Position numbers and translations under genes: made by a program. From assembly GCA_934047225.1 (NCBI GenBank), contig OW203987.1:151501-215500 (forward strand): 64,000 nucleotides of DNA, given 5' to 3'. Shown here one piece after another: positions 1-11,699 of this stretch (positions within the stretch are counted from its first letter, which is position 1; each line of letters opens with the position of its first letter). Source of the DNA: Ypsolopha sequella (Eukaryota > Arthropoda > Insecta > Lepidoptera > Ypsolophidae). The notes beneath the pieces were generated by a model. The model saw only the letters and a program-made list of their open reading frames with translations, was not told the origin of the DNA and did not search any database.

Positions 1-703
1 ATGGCTAGCGCCTAGACTAAAAGTACATACAGGTTTGACGAAGTAGAACAGCGGCTATCCAGAAGAATGATTTCCCAACCTATAATGGCCAGAAGGGTTT
101 ATAAGATTCCTATTAGTAGAACACACACAACCATTGTACAACCAAATTTTTATATAAAAAAAATTTAAACCAATAAAAACTTTTCCATTGCACCATACAC
201 AATACATAAGTCATAAGGTTTCGTTGAATAACTATTGAGTGAATTTTGAATTTAAGTGTTCTGCTTCGATTAATTAGAAAAAGGCGAGTTTTTCACAATC
301 CGGCTGCGAAGCCGCTCTTAAACCTTTACTAAAAGTCAAAAATGTAAATTTGGGAGCCAAGCGAAGCGGAGCGAGGTGACCCCTGTAGTTTTAAGGCCAA
401 TGGATACGACAACTGCAATTTGGACCTGTCTTTGAAGGCCTACTCCTCCCACACGGGTGGTCCAAAAACTTTCATAAAAATATATGATAGACATTATAGA
501 GTCAAAAATAAATTTTAAGTTTCATAAATTGTTTTTCTATTGTAAGTTTTGACAAAAAAATCGAAAGTCATCGAAAGTTTCACATGATTAACACAAGAAT
601 TCTCTTACTCCTTTCAAACGCCTAAAGCGATTTTAATTATTATTTCACCAAATAATAGGAAATTTTTAGATCTAAAAAATTTAAGTTCAATTTTTTTTTT
701 CCG
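1..703. other. AT-rich flank, no gene seen
   Basis: No credible coding frame. Around 345-395 there is a GAGCCAAGCGAAGCGGAGCGA-like stretch ending in CCCTGTAGTT. It is closely echoed near 38,455-38,515, so this is probably a piece of a dispersed lepidopteran repeat. The rest is AT-rich with no recognisable structure. Confidence 0.4.
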
Positions 704-866
704 ATCATGGCGTCCATGTGAAAAGTATTATTTTCTCCTATTTTGCGCTAGCCGAAGACGCAGTGGTTATGTGTGTAACAGCCACTTTTCAAGGCACGCT
801 GAAATGAATATTATTTCAATGTCGTTTCCGTTGATATTTGTACCGACACACATCGAGTTGCTTAAC
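704..866 (+). repeat. dispersed repeat, inverted partner at 41.3 kb
   Basis: The segment running from CATGGCGTCCATGTGAAAAG to the CATCGAGTTGC region reappears in inverted orientation at about 41,321-41,477. Shared blocks include ATTTTCTCCTATTTTG, GTGGTTA/GTGGCTGTTAC and TGTCGTTTCCGTTGATATT. The partner lies inside a short element that interrupts a Penelope-like element, so this is likely another piece of the same non-coding transposon family. No coding capacity is visible. Confidence 0.55.
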
Positions 867-1248
867 AGAAATATGATATGCCCAATTCTAAAATGTGCCA
901 ACGACAGATATACAGATTTATTTTATTTTTTCTTTCTTTATTCTTTATTGTACACACACGGAAATATAAACATAAACAAAGTTACAGTAAAAAAATGCAC
1001 ATTAGCGAGCTTATCTCTAAACAGAGATTTCTGACAGCAAAACCATCACAATAGGAAAAAGTAACATAAACGAAGTAATCAATAAATCATACACATGTAC
1101 ACAGAGAAGAAGAACATACAAAGAATTTAACAAAATAAAAAATTATATAAATACAATCTATAAAATATTATAAATATACATACTGTCTAATAAACGACAT
1201 AAACATTCTTTCCAGGTAATGGGCGAGATTCTTCACATCACAGGAGAA
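867..1248. other. no feature recognised
   Basis: AT-rich sequence between a dispersed repeat and the first tandem array. Short open frames have no recognisable protein features. Confidence 0.4.
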
Positions 1249-1434
1249 TATGTAGGTACAACCGACAACACCTGAGTAATATGTAGGTACAACCGACAAC
1301 ACCTGAGTAATATGTAGGTACAACCGACAACACCTGAGTAATATGTAGGTACAACCGACAAAACCTGAGTAATATGTAGGTACAACCGACAACACCTGAG
1401 TAATATATAGGTACAACCGACAACACCTGAGTAA
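1249..1434 (+). repeat. 31-bp tandem repeat, 6 units
   Basis: Six units of a 31-bp motif (core TATGTAGGTACAACCGACAA followed by CACCTGAGTAA) in exact register: 186 bp = 6 x 31. Only a few substitutions separate units. The minus-strand open frames over it are by-products of the repeat. Confidence 0.9.
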
Positions 1435-1533
1435 TTCCTTGTCGTAAATAATAATCACTATTAGCAAAGAAACGATGGAGTTACACGTGTTACCAAAAAT
1501 TACTGCTGAAAATACAGAATCTTCGAAAGATAA

Positions 1534-1564
1534 CTTTTTTAGGGTTCTGTATCCAAAGGGTAAG
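1534..1564 (+). repeat. AGGGTTCTGTA seed fragment
   Basis: TTTTTTAGGGTTCTGTATCC followed by AAAGGGTAA matches the start of the dispersed repeat seen at 14,853 (AGGGTTCCGTAACCAAAGGG) and elsewhere in the window. It sits directly against the 33-bp array, whose unit resembles the next part of that repeat. It therefore marks the likely origin of the array. Confidence 0.65.
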
Positions 1565-1567
1565 CAA

Positions 1568-3838
1568 ATTGAGACTCCGTCAGTCGGTATATGTACTTAA
1601 ATTGAGACTCCGTCAGTCCGTATATGTACTTAAATTGAGACTCCGTCAGTCCGTATATGTACTTAAATTGGGACTCCGTCAGTCCGTATATGTACTTAAA
1701 TTGAGACTCCGTCAGTCCGTATATGTACTTAAATTGAGACTCCGTCATTCCGTATATGTACTTAAATTGAGACTCCGTCAGTCCGTATATGTACTTAAAT
1801 TGGGACTCCGTCAGTCGGTATATGTACTTAAATTGAGACTCCGTCAGTCCGTATATGTACTTAAATTGAGACTCCGTCATTCCGTATATGTACTTAAATT
1901 GAGACTCCGTCAGTCCGTATATGTACTTAAATTGGGACTCCGTCAGTCCGTATATGTACTTAAATTGAGACTCCGTCATTCCGTATATGTACTTAAATTG
2001 AGACTCCGTCAGTCCGTATATGTACTTTAATTGGGACTCCGTCAGTCCGTATATGTACTTAAATTGAGACTCCGTCATTCCGTATATGTACTTAAATTGA
2101 GACTCCGTCAGTCCGTATATGTACTTAAATTGAGACTCCGTCAGTCCGTATATGTACTTAAATTGAGACTCCGTCATTCCGTATATGTACTTAAATTGAG
2201 ACTCCGTCAGTCCGTATATGTACTTAAATTGAGACTCCGTCAGTCCGTATATGTACTTAAATTGGGACTCCGTCAGTCCGTATATGTACTTAAATTGAGA
2301 CTCCGTCAGTCCGTATATGTACTTAAATTGGGACTCCGTCAGTCCGTATATGTACTTAAATTGAGACTCCGTCATTCCGTATATGTACTTAAATTGAGAC
2401 TCCGTCATTCCGTATATGTACTTAAATTGAGACTCCGTCAGTCCGTATATGTACTTAAATTGGGACTCCGTCAGTCCGTATATGTACTTAAATTGAGACT
2501 CCGTCAGTCCGTATATGTACTTAAATTGGGACTCCGTCAGTCGGTATATGTACTTAAATTGAGACTCCGTCAGTCCGTATATGTACTTAAATTGAGACTC
2601 CGTCATTCCGTATATGTACTTAAATTGAGACTCCGTCAGTCCGTATATGTACTTAAATTGGGACTCCGTCAGTCCGTATATGTACTTAAATTGAGACTCC
2701 GTCATTCCGTATATGTACTTAAATTGAGACTCCGTCAGTCCGTATATGTACTTAAATTGGGACTCCGTCAGTCCGTATATGTACTTAAATTGAGACTCCG
2801 TCATTCCGTATATGTACTTAAATTGAGACTCCGTCAGTCCGTATATGTACTTAAATTGAGACTCCGTCAGTCCGTATATGTACTTAAATTGAGACTCCGT
2901 CATTCCGTATATGTACTTAAATTGAGACTCCGTCAGTCCGTATATGTACTTAAATTGAGACTCCGTCAGTCCGTATATGTACTTAAATTGGGACTCCGTC
3001 AGTCCGTATATGTACTTAAATTGAGACTCCGTCAGTCCGTATATGTACTTAAATTGAGACTCCGTCAGTCCGTATATGTACTTAAATTGAGACTCCGTCA
3101 TTCCGTATATGTACTTAAATTGAGACTCCGTCATTCCGTATATGTACTTAAATTGAGACTCCGTCAGTCCGTATATGTACTTAAATTGGGACTCCGTCAG
3201 TCCGTATATGTACTTAAATTGAGACTCCGTCATTCCGTATATGTACTTAAATTGAGACTCCGTCAGTCCGTATATGTACTTAAATTGAGACTCCGTCAGT
3301 CCGTATATGTACTTAAATTGAGACTCCGTCAGTCCGTATATGTACTTAAATTGAGACTCCGTCATTCCGTATATGTACTTAAATTGAGACTCCGTCAGTC
3401 CGTATATGTACTTAAATTGAGACTCCGTCAGTCCGTATATGTACTTAAATTGAGACTCCGTCATTCCGTATATGTACTTAAATTGAGACTCCGTCAGTCC
3501 GTATATGTACTTAAATTGAGACTCCGTCAGTCCGTATATGTACTTAAATTGAGACTCCGTCATTCCGTATATGTACTTAAATTGAGACTCCGTCAGTCCG
3601 TATATGTACTTAAATTGAGACTCCGTCATTCCGTATATGTACTTAAATTGAGACTCCGTCAGTCCGTATATGTACTTAAATTGAGACTCCGTCATTCCGT
3701 ATATGTACTTAAATTGAGACTCCGTCAGTCCGTATATGTACTTAAATTGAGACTCCGTCAGTCCGTATATGTACTTAAATTGAGACTCCGTCAGTCCGTA
3801 TATGTACTTAAATTGAGACTCCGTCCGTCCGTACTTAA
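1568..3838. repeat. 33-bp minisatellite, 68 full units plus a partial
   Basis: Units of 33 bp (core TTGAGACTCCGTCAGTCCGT then ATATGTACTTAAA) start at 1568 and keep exact register until 3812. That is 68 intervals with no length change, and then a shortened last unit. Variants recur: GAGACT/GGGACT, GTCAGT/GTCATT, GTCCG/GTCGG. Because 33 is a multiple of 3, both strands stay open. The minus strand reads an 11-residue unit (L/M)TESQFKYIYG through the whole array. The plus strand reads LRQSVYVLKLR-type units with one TAA near 2028. No start codon, signal or unique domain lies outside the repeats, so I read it as a non-coding minisatellite. The GAGACTCCGT..GTCCGTAT core matches the dispersed AGGGTTCCGTA repeat. 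Confidence 0.93.
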
Positions 3839-4116
3839 AAGGGTTAAAAGGGTTAAATAGTTAGGCCGCGTTAGCAAGGCGATACAGGTCATTGACCCAA
3901 CAGCTACTGTGAACTCTTATTTCTAAACGATACTATCGCTCCATGATCGCTCCCCATACTGACTGGCGATAAACGTCACAATTCTAGCGTATCATAATAG
4001 CAGCCGAGTTTGACTTTGCGGTCGTTGCAGGGGTGTCAAACATAAACAACCCTTTAAAATATGAATGTGTATATTGTGTATATAATTACTTATATATATA
4101 TATATATTAATGTGTA
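3839..4116. other. unique flank with short TA run
   Basis: Unique-looking sequence between the minisatellite and the BEL/Pao insertion. It contains a short TA dinucleotide run at about 4091-4107. No gene seen. Confidence 0.4.
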
Positions 4117-4121
4117 AATAG

Positions 4122-4320
4122 TGTAGGGTTTGGTGATTCGGTGTACATCCACGAAAACAGCCAGTAATTAATAATTGATTTAATGAGCACCATGAACACG
4201 ATAGGTTATTTTACATACACGTTGCAAGAAGGGTGGAAGGTCAAGAAGAAGTGACAGATAATGAGTTGCCACATTAATATTAAAAATATACTTAAACTAA
4301 ATGTGGCAGTGTTGCCAACA
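4122..4320 (-). repeat. BEL/Pao 3' LTR
   Basis: 199 bp, by eye the same sequence as 9431-9629. On the element's own strand it starts TGTTGGCAACACTGCC and ends CCCTACA. At 199 bp the LTR is short. It carries the element's polyadenylation end by position; no specific signal was assigned. Confidence 0.93.
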
Positions 4321-4462
4321 TGCTGCGGCCTCACAAAGAAAGGTTACTATTCAACTAAAAGGTAAATTATACAAAAAAAAGTTTTTATGGAACTTACGTT
4401 TACCGCTTACTACAAATTACTTACTAAAACATAATGTTTACATTACAATTATAATGAATAAA

Positions 4463-7400
4463 TTACAAATTGTCATCGATTGGAAGTACACAAATTTTTG
4501 TCACAGATCTTGTATGGACATACCCGTTAGGTTTTTTTACTTCTACAGCCCTTACTTTATTATCGTGACCAGGGAACACGTTCGTGACTCTGGCCATTGG
4601 CCAACTCATAGGAGGCAAATTATCATCTTTCAGAATGACAAGAGTGCCTACTTTGATGTTACATGTGATTTTTTTAATTTCTAACATACCGTTAACTATC
4701 CAAAATCTTTGGTTCAAATTAGCTAGTAGGAGCCTAGGCCCAGCATGTAATAATTTCTCATGCTCACTCCTAATTATCAAGCTAGTAATTTGAGATCGCT
4801 TGGGCAAAATGACTGGATGCTTCTGAGAATATTGAATGTTTGCATGATGCAGCCTACCACCTACACGTAAAAGCCCATGATTGTCAATAAAAGGATGTAA
4901 GTCTTTTAAAGAACCTTTGATTATATTTCCCTTTTCAAGCGAGTCTATCTCATCTTTGTAATGAATTTTTTGCTCATTACTTACTAAAAACATTAATGCG
5001 TTATTTAATTCAGAACTTGACAAATATTTATGTTCAATCTTTGCCTTCTTAATATTAACATTGTTACAAAAACGCAATATATATGCTAGTACTCTAACCA
5101 TTTTGGGGATACTAGAATGTCTGTGTAAGTATCCGATAAGTTCATTACCTTGTGTATCTGATGACACCTGGTTGCTAGAGAACACCGAGCTTGACTGCTG
5201 CTGTATTTCAGGTAGGTCTGTTGGTATGTCTAGAGAGGGACAAAACTTATACTCACTGTCATGCAAGAACTTTGGCCCTTGCCACCACAACACACAGGCT
5301 TCGAGCTGACAAGGATCTACTCCTCTGCTGATAAGATCAGCGGGGTTGTCCTTGGTGTTAATGTACAGCCACTGACAATTCACTGTGTGCTGGCAAATGA
5401 CTTTTACCCTATTTGCCACATAAGCTTTGAGGTTAGTAAGCTCACTCTGTAACCAAGCAAGCACAATTTTCGAGTCCGAAAATAAGTAAACAGCTTGTAT
5501 ATTTATCTTCAGTTTAAGCGTGCTGTTCACTTTTGCAACCAGCATAGAAAGCAGCAGTGCTGCATTTAACTCAAGACGTGGTACGGTCATGTTCTTGTTT
5601 AGAAGCGGGTTTATCCTCGACTTCGAGCAAAGCAAGTGCAAGTTTGTGTTACCTTTGTTATCTCTGACGCGCAGGTATAAGCAGCAACCGTAGGCTGTAG
5701 TGCTAGATGCATCTGAGAAACCCAAGAGTTCAACAGTGTCTGTGTCAGATACATGAATATTTCTGTTTATTAAAATGGGTTTCATGGTTGCTAGACTGGA
5801 TGAAAATTCTAACCATTCTGTCTTAATGTCATCTGGAATTTGTGCTTTCCAATCTAGTTTATTGGCCCATAGTTTTTGCATGATTGCCTTTGCTTTAACA
5901 ATTATAGGGCTGGCAAATCCCATAGGGTCAAAAAATTTGCCTATATAGCTGAGGACGTCTCTTTTTGTAACTTTATTGGTATCAAATGACGCAGGGCAAT
6001 AAATTTTAAATTGATCGTCTTTCATTACTACATGAAGACCTAAAGTTTTCATACTACATTCATTTTCTTGCAGTTGGACATTATCAAAATGCTGTTCAGT
6101 TGAAGGAATGTCAGACAGAATTCTAAAGTCGTTAGAAGACCACTTATGTGTCTGAAAACTACCTAGTTTCAACAAATCACGAAGTTGAGTCTTAGCTTCG
6201 AGAATCGTATTTAAATCGTTGTGAGCGTACAAAATATCGTCAACATATGTGTTGTTTTTTAATATCCACGACGCTAATGGCATATCATGCGCATGCAGGT
6301 TTGCTAGCTCTTCAAGACAGCGTGATGCTAAGTAACTAGAGCTTTTCAAGCCATACGTGACAGTGTCTAACCTGATGCACTTGATAGGCTCACTAGGGTC
6401 ATCTCTCCACAGAATGTTCTGAAGAGAAGTATACTCTGGGCTCACACGTATGTTTCTGAACATGCGTCTGATGTCTGCTGTGAATGTAAAGTCACCAAAT
6501 CTAAATAACAAGAGAATATCAAAAAGATCTCTTTGGACGAGAGGTCCATTCAATAATAAATCATTTAAAGAAGTCTTTTTAGAAATAGTTTTTAACGAAC
6601 CATCAAAAACTGAGCGTAATTTTGTAGTTTTACTATCAGCTTTAATGACTGCATGATGAGGCATAAAATAGACTGCATCTTTGTTCATGTCATATAATTC
6701 AATATCTACATAATGACCATGATTCAATGTTAGATACTCGTGTATAAACTTTTTGTATTCTGCGAGTAAATAAGGATCTGAATGCAATTTTTTTTCTAAA
6801 TTGAGAAACCTTTTAAGGGTTAAATGGAAGGAATCACCTAAGGTTTCGTTAACTTGGCTGAGAGGCAACTTTAATGGTAGTGCTACTTCGAACTGCTGAT
6901 CCTTCAATTGAACAGATTGTTTGAATATATATTCACAAAGCTCTTCTTCTGAAGATTTTTCATTAAAGATTTCAGGTATACTCTCAGTTTTCCAAAATTG
7001 AGCCAAGACATCTTGAACCTCAGACTGACAGGTTGTACATTTTAAGGATACCTTGTTGCAAGCGTTGTGTTGTGGAATATTTCCACCTACTACATAGCCG
7101 AAGAGTGTGTTGATCAGGGTGGGCAGCTGTTGCTCAGGCAGTTGTGGCAGCGTGGACTCCAAGCATCTTGTGCCCTCCGCCGGCAGCAGGACCTGAAAAA
7201 ATACGTCAGCGCCCAATAATAAATCTATCTCGCTTGGGACATTAAACTGATCATCTGCCAATTTAATGTTTTTTGGTACCCGCAACCCTGAAATGTCAAA
7301 TTTTGTCTGAGGCAGATTACAGGTTATTTTGTCGACTACATGACAAGTAGTGGTTGCTTTAAATGGTGTATTCAAAGAATGTATCTCTAATGGTAAGCAA

Positions 7401-8860
7401 TATCTCACACTGCTTTTTGCATTAGTGATTCCAAGGATGTTTGTGTGGCTCTGAGTGGGTCGTAATCCTAGCAGCTGCACTGCGTTGCTCGAAACGAATG
7501 ACAGCTGGGACCCACAATCAAGCAAAGCCTTAAATATCATGATCGTGCCATCTCTTGCGATGAGTTTAACTTTAGCTGTGGGAAGAAGAACATCATTATT
7601 TAAATTGCCTGTCAGCAATGAAACAGGAGGTGCTTCAGCGGCCCGTGGAACATCTTTATTTAAATTGCCTGCCAATAATGAAACAGGAGTATGCAAAAGC
7701 GTATTATGCGGCTTTTTGCATTCATTGCACCGGAAATGATACCTACATTTACCTAAGTGCGGGCCGAGGCAAATGTTGCACAGCTTTTTTTCTTTTACAA
7801 ATTTAACCTTATCCTTGGCCGGTATCAAGAGAAACTTTTTACAGGCATAAAGTTTGTGATCACACTTACAGAATAAACATCCTGGTGGTTCTTGAGTTGC
7901 TATGTTGACAGCTGCCTTGGTCGAGGCAGATGAACGTTGTGTCGGATACTGCATTACCGTGACATGACCTCGCTCAGCATTCTCCAGTGCCAGGGCTTTC
8001 TTCTCCAAGAAGTTGAGGAAGCCATCAACCGTTGGCTCGATGCTGGTGTCACGTTCCATCTGGTATTCTCGTCCCGAGTAGTTATCTAGTTTACGGGATA
8101 ATACACACACAATCATAGGATCCCAATGTTTTACTTTAGGTTCTAAATTAGATAACGCAGCTAACTGTTGCCTAACACTAGAAGCAAATTCTCTCAAACC
8201 ACAGGCGGATGACCTTAAAAGGGGTTTCAAATCTAATATTTGATCTATGTGTGCTTGCACAGTTTTGTATTTGTTATCATAGCGTTTCTTTAACAAGTTC
8301 AATGCACTAGTGTAATTTTCTGGTGTTAACGGTAAGTTCTTTACAAGTTCAAATGGTTCCCCTCGCAAATATGAACGAAGGTAATATAATTTTTGTACAG
8401 GATCAATTGATTGGTTCTCATCTATAACAGCTTTAAACAAATTTATAAATGGTATGTATTCAATAAACTTACCATCAAACATTTGCACTTGAATTGGTGG
8501 TAACTTAAGCAGTGGAGTGGTTTGCATTTGTCCCGAAGGATGACATGGCGACACAGATTCTAATTCATTTAATTTTCTAGTTAAAATTGATATGGCTTTG
8601 TAAAACTTTTCTTCATACTCTTCGACGTTTTCCTTGTCAGTGTCGTCGAGGTACAGAATAACTTTATTTTGAGCATCGTATTGCTTAAAGATTTCGCGAA
8701 GACGTTCTCGTTTTGAAGACAAAATTACAGCATCAGCGTTGCCGCTGTCCGCCGAATCTAATTCAACACACCAGTCGTAAAGCCTGGTAATAATCGATTT
8801 TAGGTAGCCACGTTCCGCGACCGCTCTTTTAATTTCCGCCATACTAAGCTTACACTCCAC
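4463..8860 (-). pseudogene. BEL/Pao gag-pol polyprotein lacking integrase core
   Basis: A 1,465-codon frame. In order it shows: an N-terminal gag part with a DUF1759-like region (about residues 113-250); a cysteine/histidine cluster (about 325-385, CLFCKCDHK to CNECKKPH); an aspartic protease motif LLDCGSQLSF near 448; reverse transcriptase with YVDDILYAHND near 870; and RNase H with GFSDASS near 1048. The integrase zinc part starts (HAGPRLLLANLNQRFW), but near residue 1388 the reading jumps to the C-terminal DUF5641-like tail (GTLVILKDDNLPPMSWP). The integrase DDE core is therefore deleted in frame. The start could be the first Met or MAEIKRAVAERG six codons later. It would copy RNA to DNA in a virus-like particle, but cannot insert it unaided. 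Confidence 0.92.
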
Positions 8861-9417
8861 TTCTCAATACAACACCTATTTAAATTTCAATCTAAGTAAC
8901 ACTTGGAACAATATTCTTATATTTTTACTTATATATAGCACTTAGTTAAAATTAAAACTGCAAAAATGTCTTGCGAGCACATGCGCCTGAGTGTCAAACG
9001 AAGCAAAGTCCAAGATGGCGGCGAATTCCGGCAAAGCAGGCAGCAGACGCCGCGGCACGAAGTCACGTGGTCTCGCTGCTCTGTGCACCGATCGCTTTCG
9101 TCTCGATCGAAAATACGCGTTCCAATACCGTGCGAGTATGATGCGCAACGGTTTCGATTGGTACGTTTCTTTGTTCACCCAGCAATGGATGTGAAGTCGT
9201 TGGAATTTTACGTCTCCTTTGAACTGACACGTAGGTTATCTTTTCCAGCAGAATAAATCTGATTACTTGCCTAGGTTGCAACTTCCCTTCGTTTTTAAGT
9301 TGCGTTGCGTGTTGTAATGTCCTCCGTTTGCATGCAGTAGATAGATACAGCTACCAATGCTGTTGACGGCGGCAATGTAGGTAACCTCTTCAGCGTGTCT
9401 TCTGGTGCCCTCTCGTT

Positions 9418-9430
9418 GCTCGAAGGACCA
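9418..9430 (-). other. primer-binding-like site of the BEL/Pao element
   Basis: On the element strand TGGTCCTTCGAGC directly follows the 5' LTR with no gap. The leading TGG pairs with a tRNA CCA end. I cannot name the tRNA with confidence. Confidence 0.6.
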
Positions 9431-9629
9431 TGTAGGGTTTGGTGATTCGGTGTACATCCACGAAAACAGCCAGTAATTAATAATTGATTTAATGAGCACC
9501 ATGAACACGATAGGTTATTTTACATACACGTTGCAAGAAGGGTGGAAGGTCAAGAAGAAGTGACAGATAATGAGTTGCCACATTAATATTAAAAATATAC
9601 TTAAACTAAATGTGGCAGTGTTGCCAACA
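9431..9629 (-). repeat. BEL/Pao 5' LTR
   Basis: 199 bp, same as 4122-4320 by direct reading. It would hold the promoter for the minus-strand element. The right flank repeats AATAG. Confidence 0.93.
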
Positions 9630-9634
9630 AATAG

Positions 9635-11279
9635 TCAAATGCAGTAAAATTAGTAACAACAAAATAAACTGATAAAACAAGAAAAGAAAAAACAAACCTT
9701 AACAAACAATAACAAAAAACTAAACAAAACTAAAAATAACACGAAAACTTCCAAATATTCCAATAATCGACCAAAAGCAAGCTGTGACTTTGACAAGAAA
9801 TGAGTAAAACAAAATGGCGGGAACCAAAGATGTTGTGCAGATCTGCGGCGTCGAAAAAGTAAAAGTTTAAATTTTGAATTTTATGAAATTTTCTTTAAAT
9901 TAATATGTTTTTATCTGGGGGCACGGCAGTGCCCCCGCCGAGTCTCGCAAAAAAACGTGGAACGGCCGTACCATCCTTTTTTCGAAGCAACTCACGGCAC
10001 TTTCAACCCCCCTGTATCTTCGTTGTGGGTAAAGCTAGAAGTCTGAAATTTCAGTTACATAAGATCTCACAACTTTTTACGGTGATTTTTTTTTATTGCA
10101 TTGCGAGGCTTGACATTTTTGTACATTTTATGTTTTTGATGGGATACATCTTTACAAACTTATGAAACATTAATAAAACAGTAATAAGAGTGCAGTTGCA
10201 TCAGTTTTAGGGTTCCGTAGTCAACAAAGAACCTTTAAAGTTTTGCCATGTCGTCCGTCCGTCGTCCGTCTGTCTCTTCGCGGCTTATAAACGATAAAAT
10301 AAAAACTTTAAAAAAAATTGTTACTAACTCACCTAATCGTAAAGTGGGGGTGAGTTTTTTGTGTGTGAAAACCGGTTTTTCGATTCAGGGATTCGTTCGC
10401 GAAATATTACGGGCTGGTTATCTCGACTGTAAGTTTTCAAATTCATTTCAAGCCATAAAATTGCAATATTTTACGTCTGCAAAATAATATAATATATGTT
10501 TTAAATAAATCCTTCCCATAGATTCTTTCGCGGTTTTATAAAACTTACTTAACCAAATTATATAAAAATTGCAGGATATTAAAGAAACACTACTAAGTAC
10601 TCTAGTAAATACTTTCTTTAAAATTTCACGGCGAAAACGTTTCTTGATATCAAGTTGAAACTGATGCTTCCTACAAAAGTCTACGGTCCCACGGTGCTGT
10701 AAAAAAATCAAGCTTCTAACTCGACGCGAAAAAAAGTTATTGCACTTTACATAATCATATATAGTTTTTACCTTTTGTATGAATCTTAAGGAGAATCCAG
10801 GTATAAAGACCCTCTTAATAAACAATAACTAACAACTGAACAAACGTAAAATAACAGGCGAGAACGACCGAACCCAAGCTGAATTCGAGTTTCAACACGC
10901 GGAATGAGTAAAACAAAATGACTGAGGAACCAAAAATGTTTTGTACCGCTGTAGCACGCCGTCGCGTCGTACCGCGCAAAACGAAACAGTGTAAGTTTAT
11001 GTTTAGAATTTTCACTTTCTATGATAGGTAATTTCTTTAATAAAATGTTTTAATGTAGTTTTAGTTTACCGAATGTTAATAATAAAAGGTAAAAATAAAA
11101 AATGGTACCACTGTCTAACAAAGGTAAAAAAATTAAATAACATATAATGAATGAATGAATGAATTTGAATGAAAATTAAATTTAGATAAAATTCTCTACT
11201 TTTTTCTTTTTTGTAAATAATTTATATGTCATATTTCATTTACGTCATTGTCAGAATATCAAGTGGAGCCGTGAGCTCC
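9635..11279. other. dispersed repeats, no gene
   Basis: Two related blocks lie here in the same orientation, about 9,650-9,900 and 10,815-11,060. Both contain ATGAGTAAAACAAAATG followed by GAACCAAA.ATGTT and a similar AT-rich tail. Near 9,917-9,936 is a short hairpin, GGGGGCAC/GTGCCCCC with loop GGCA. At 10,206-10,290 there is a copy of the AGGGTTCCGTA repeat with several GTCCGTC units. Short open frames (e.g. 9,905-10,165 and 10,248-10,487) run through these repeats and look non-coding. Confidence 0.5.
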
Positions 11280-11287
11280 AGTGGGCC

Positions 11288-11691
11288 TAGGGTTACCAGG
11301 GGTTAAAATTGAAAAGCCGGCCGCAAGCAATAAAAAATCCTGATTTCTGTAAAAAAGTCCGGTCTTTTGCTGAAAATAAAACTCAGGAGATTATAATTAA
11401 ACTTTATTAACTGAAATTACATTTTTTGCACATTTGTCCACTGGCAACGGCTTTCAACAAGTTTGTTTTTGAAAAAATTCACTGTTAAATTGTGCATATG
11501 TCATATTCTTTAAATTATACGAGTATTAAATGAGTAATATTACTTTTATTGACTCAACTGCCAATGTATTTCTTTCCTTCGTCCATTGTGGAATGTCAAA
11601 AAGCCAGTCTTGATTAAAATCCGGCCGGAGTCCGGTCTTAACTCTAAAAAGCCGGTCAAGACCGGCTTTATCCGGTCAGATGGTAACCCTA
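11288..11691. mobile_element. hAT-like MITE, 404 bp
   Basis: Ends are inverted (TAGGGTTACCA at the left, TGGTAACCCTA at the right), with related CCGG-rich inner parts. It is flanked by an exact 8-bp duplication AGTGGGCC (11,280-11,287 and 11,692-11,699). An 8-bp duplication with TAGGG-type ends fits the hAT superfamily. There is no transposase frame, so it is non-autonomous. Confidence 0.85.
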
Positions 11692-11699
11692 AGTGGGCC

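Larger units (their letters stand above)
4117..9634 (-). mobile_element. BEL/Pao LTR retrotransposon, integrase-deleted
   Basis: An LTR element in reverse orientation. Two 199-bp LTRs (4122-4320 and 9431-9629) look identical by eye, begin TG and end CA. They are flanked by a 5-bp target duplication AATAG (4117-4121 and 9630-9634). A primer-binding-like site abuts the 5' LTR, followed by a 570-bp leader and one long gag-pol frame. The integrase core is missing. Identical LTRs and a clean duplication point to a recent insertion. With no integrase it was probably moved by enzymes from a complete relative. A strong polypurine tract next to the 3' LTR was not evident. Confidence 0.93.

Noticed and set aside
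1539..3860. Very long repeat-encoded proteins on both strands
   Set aside because: Only the 33-bp unit is translated; there is no start or domain outside the array, and openness follows from a unit length divisible by 3.
8942..9508. Several small frames on both strands in the BEL/Pao leader
   Set aside because: They overlap each other in opposite directions in the non-coding 5' leader and have no recognised features.
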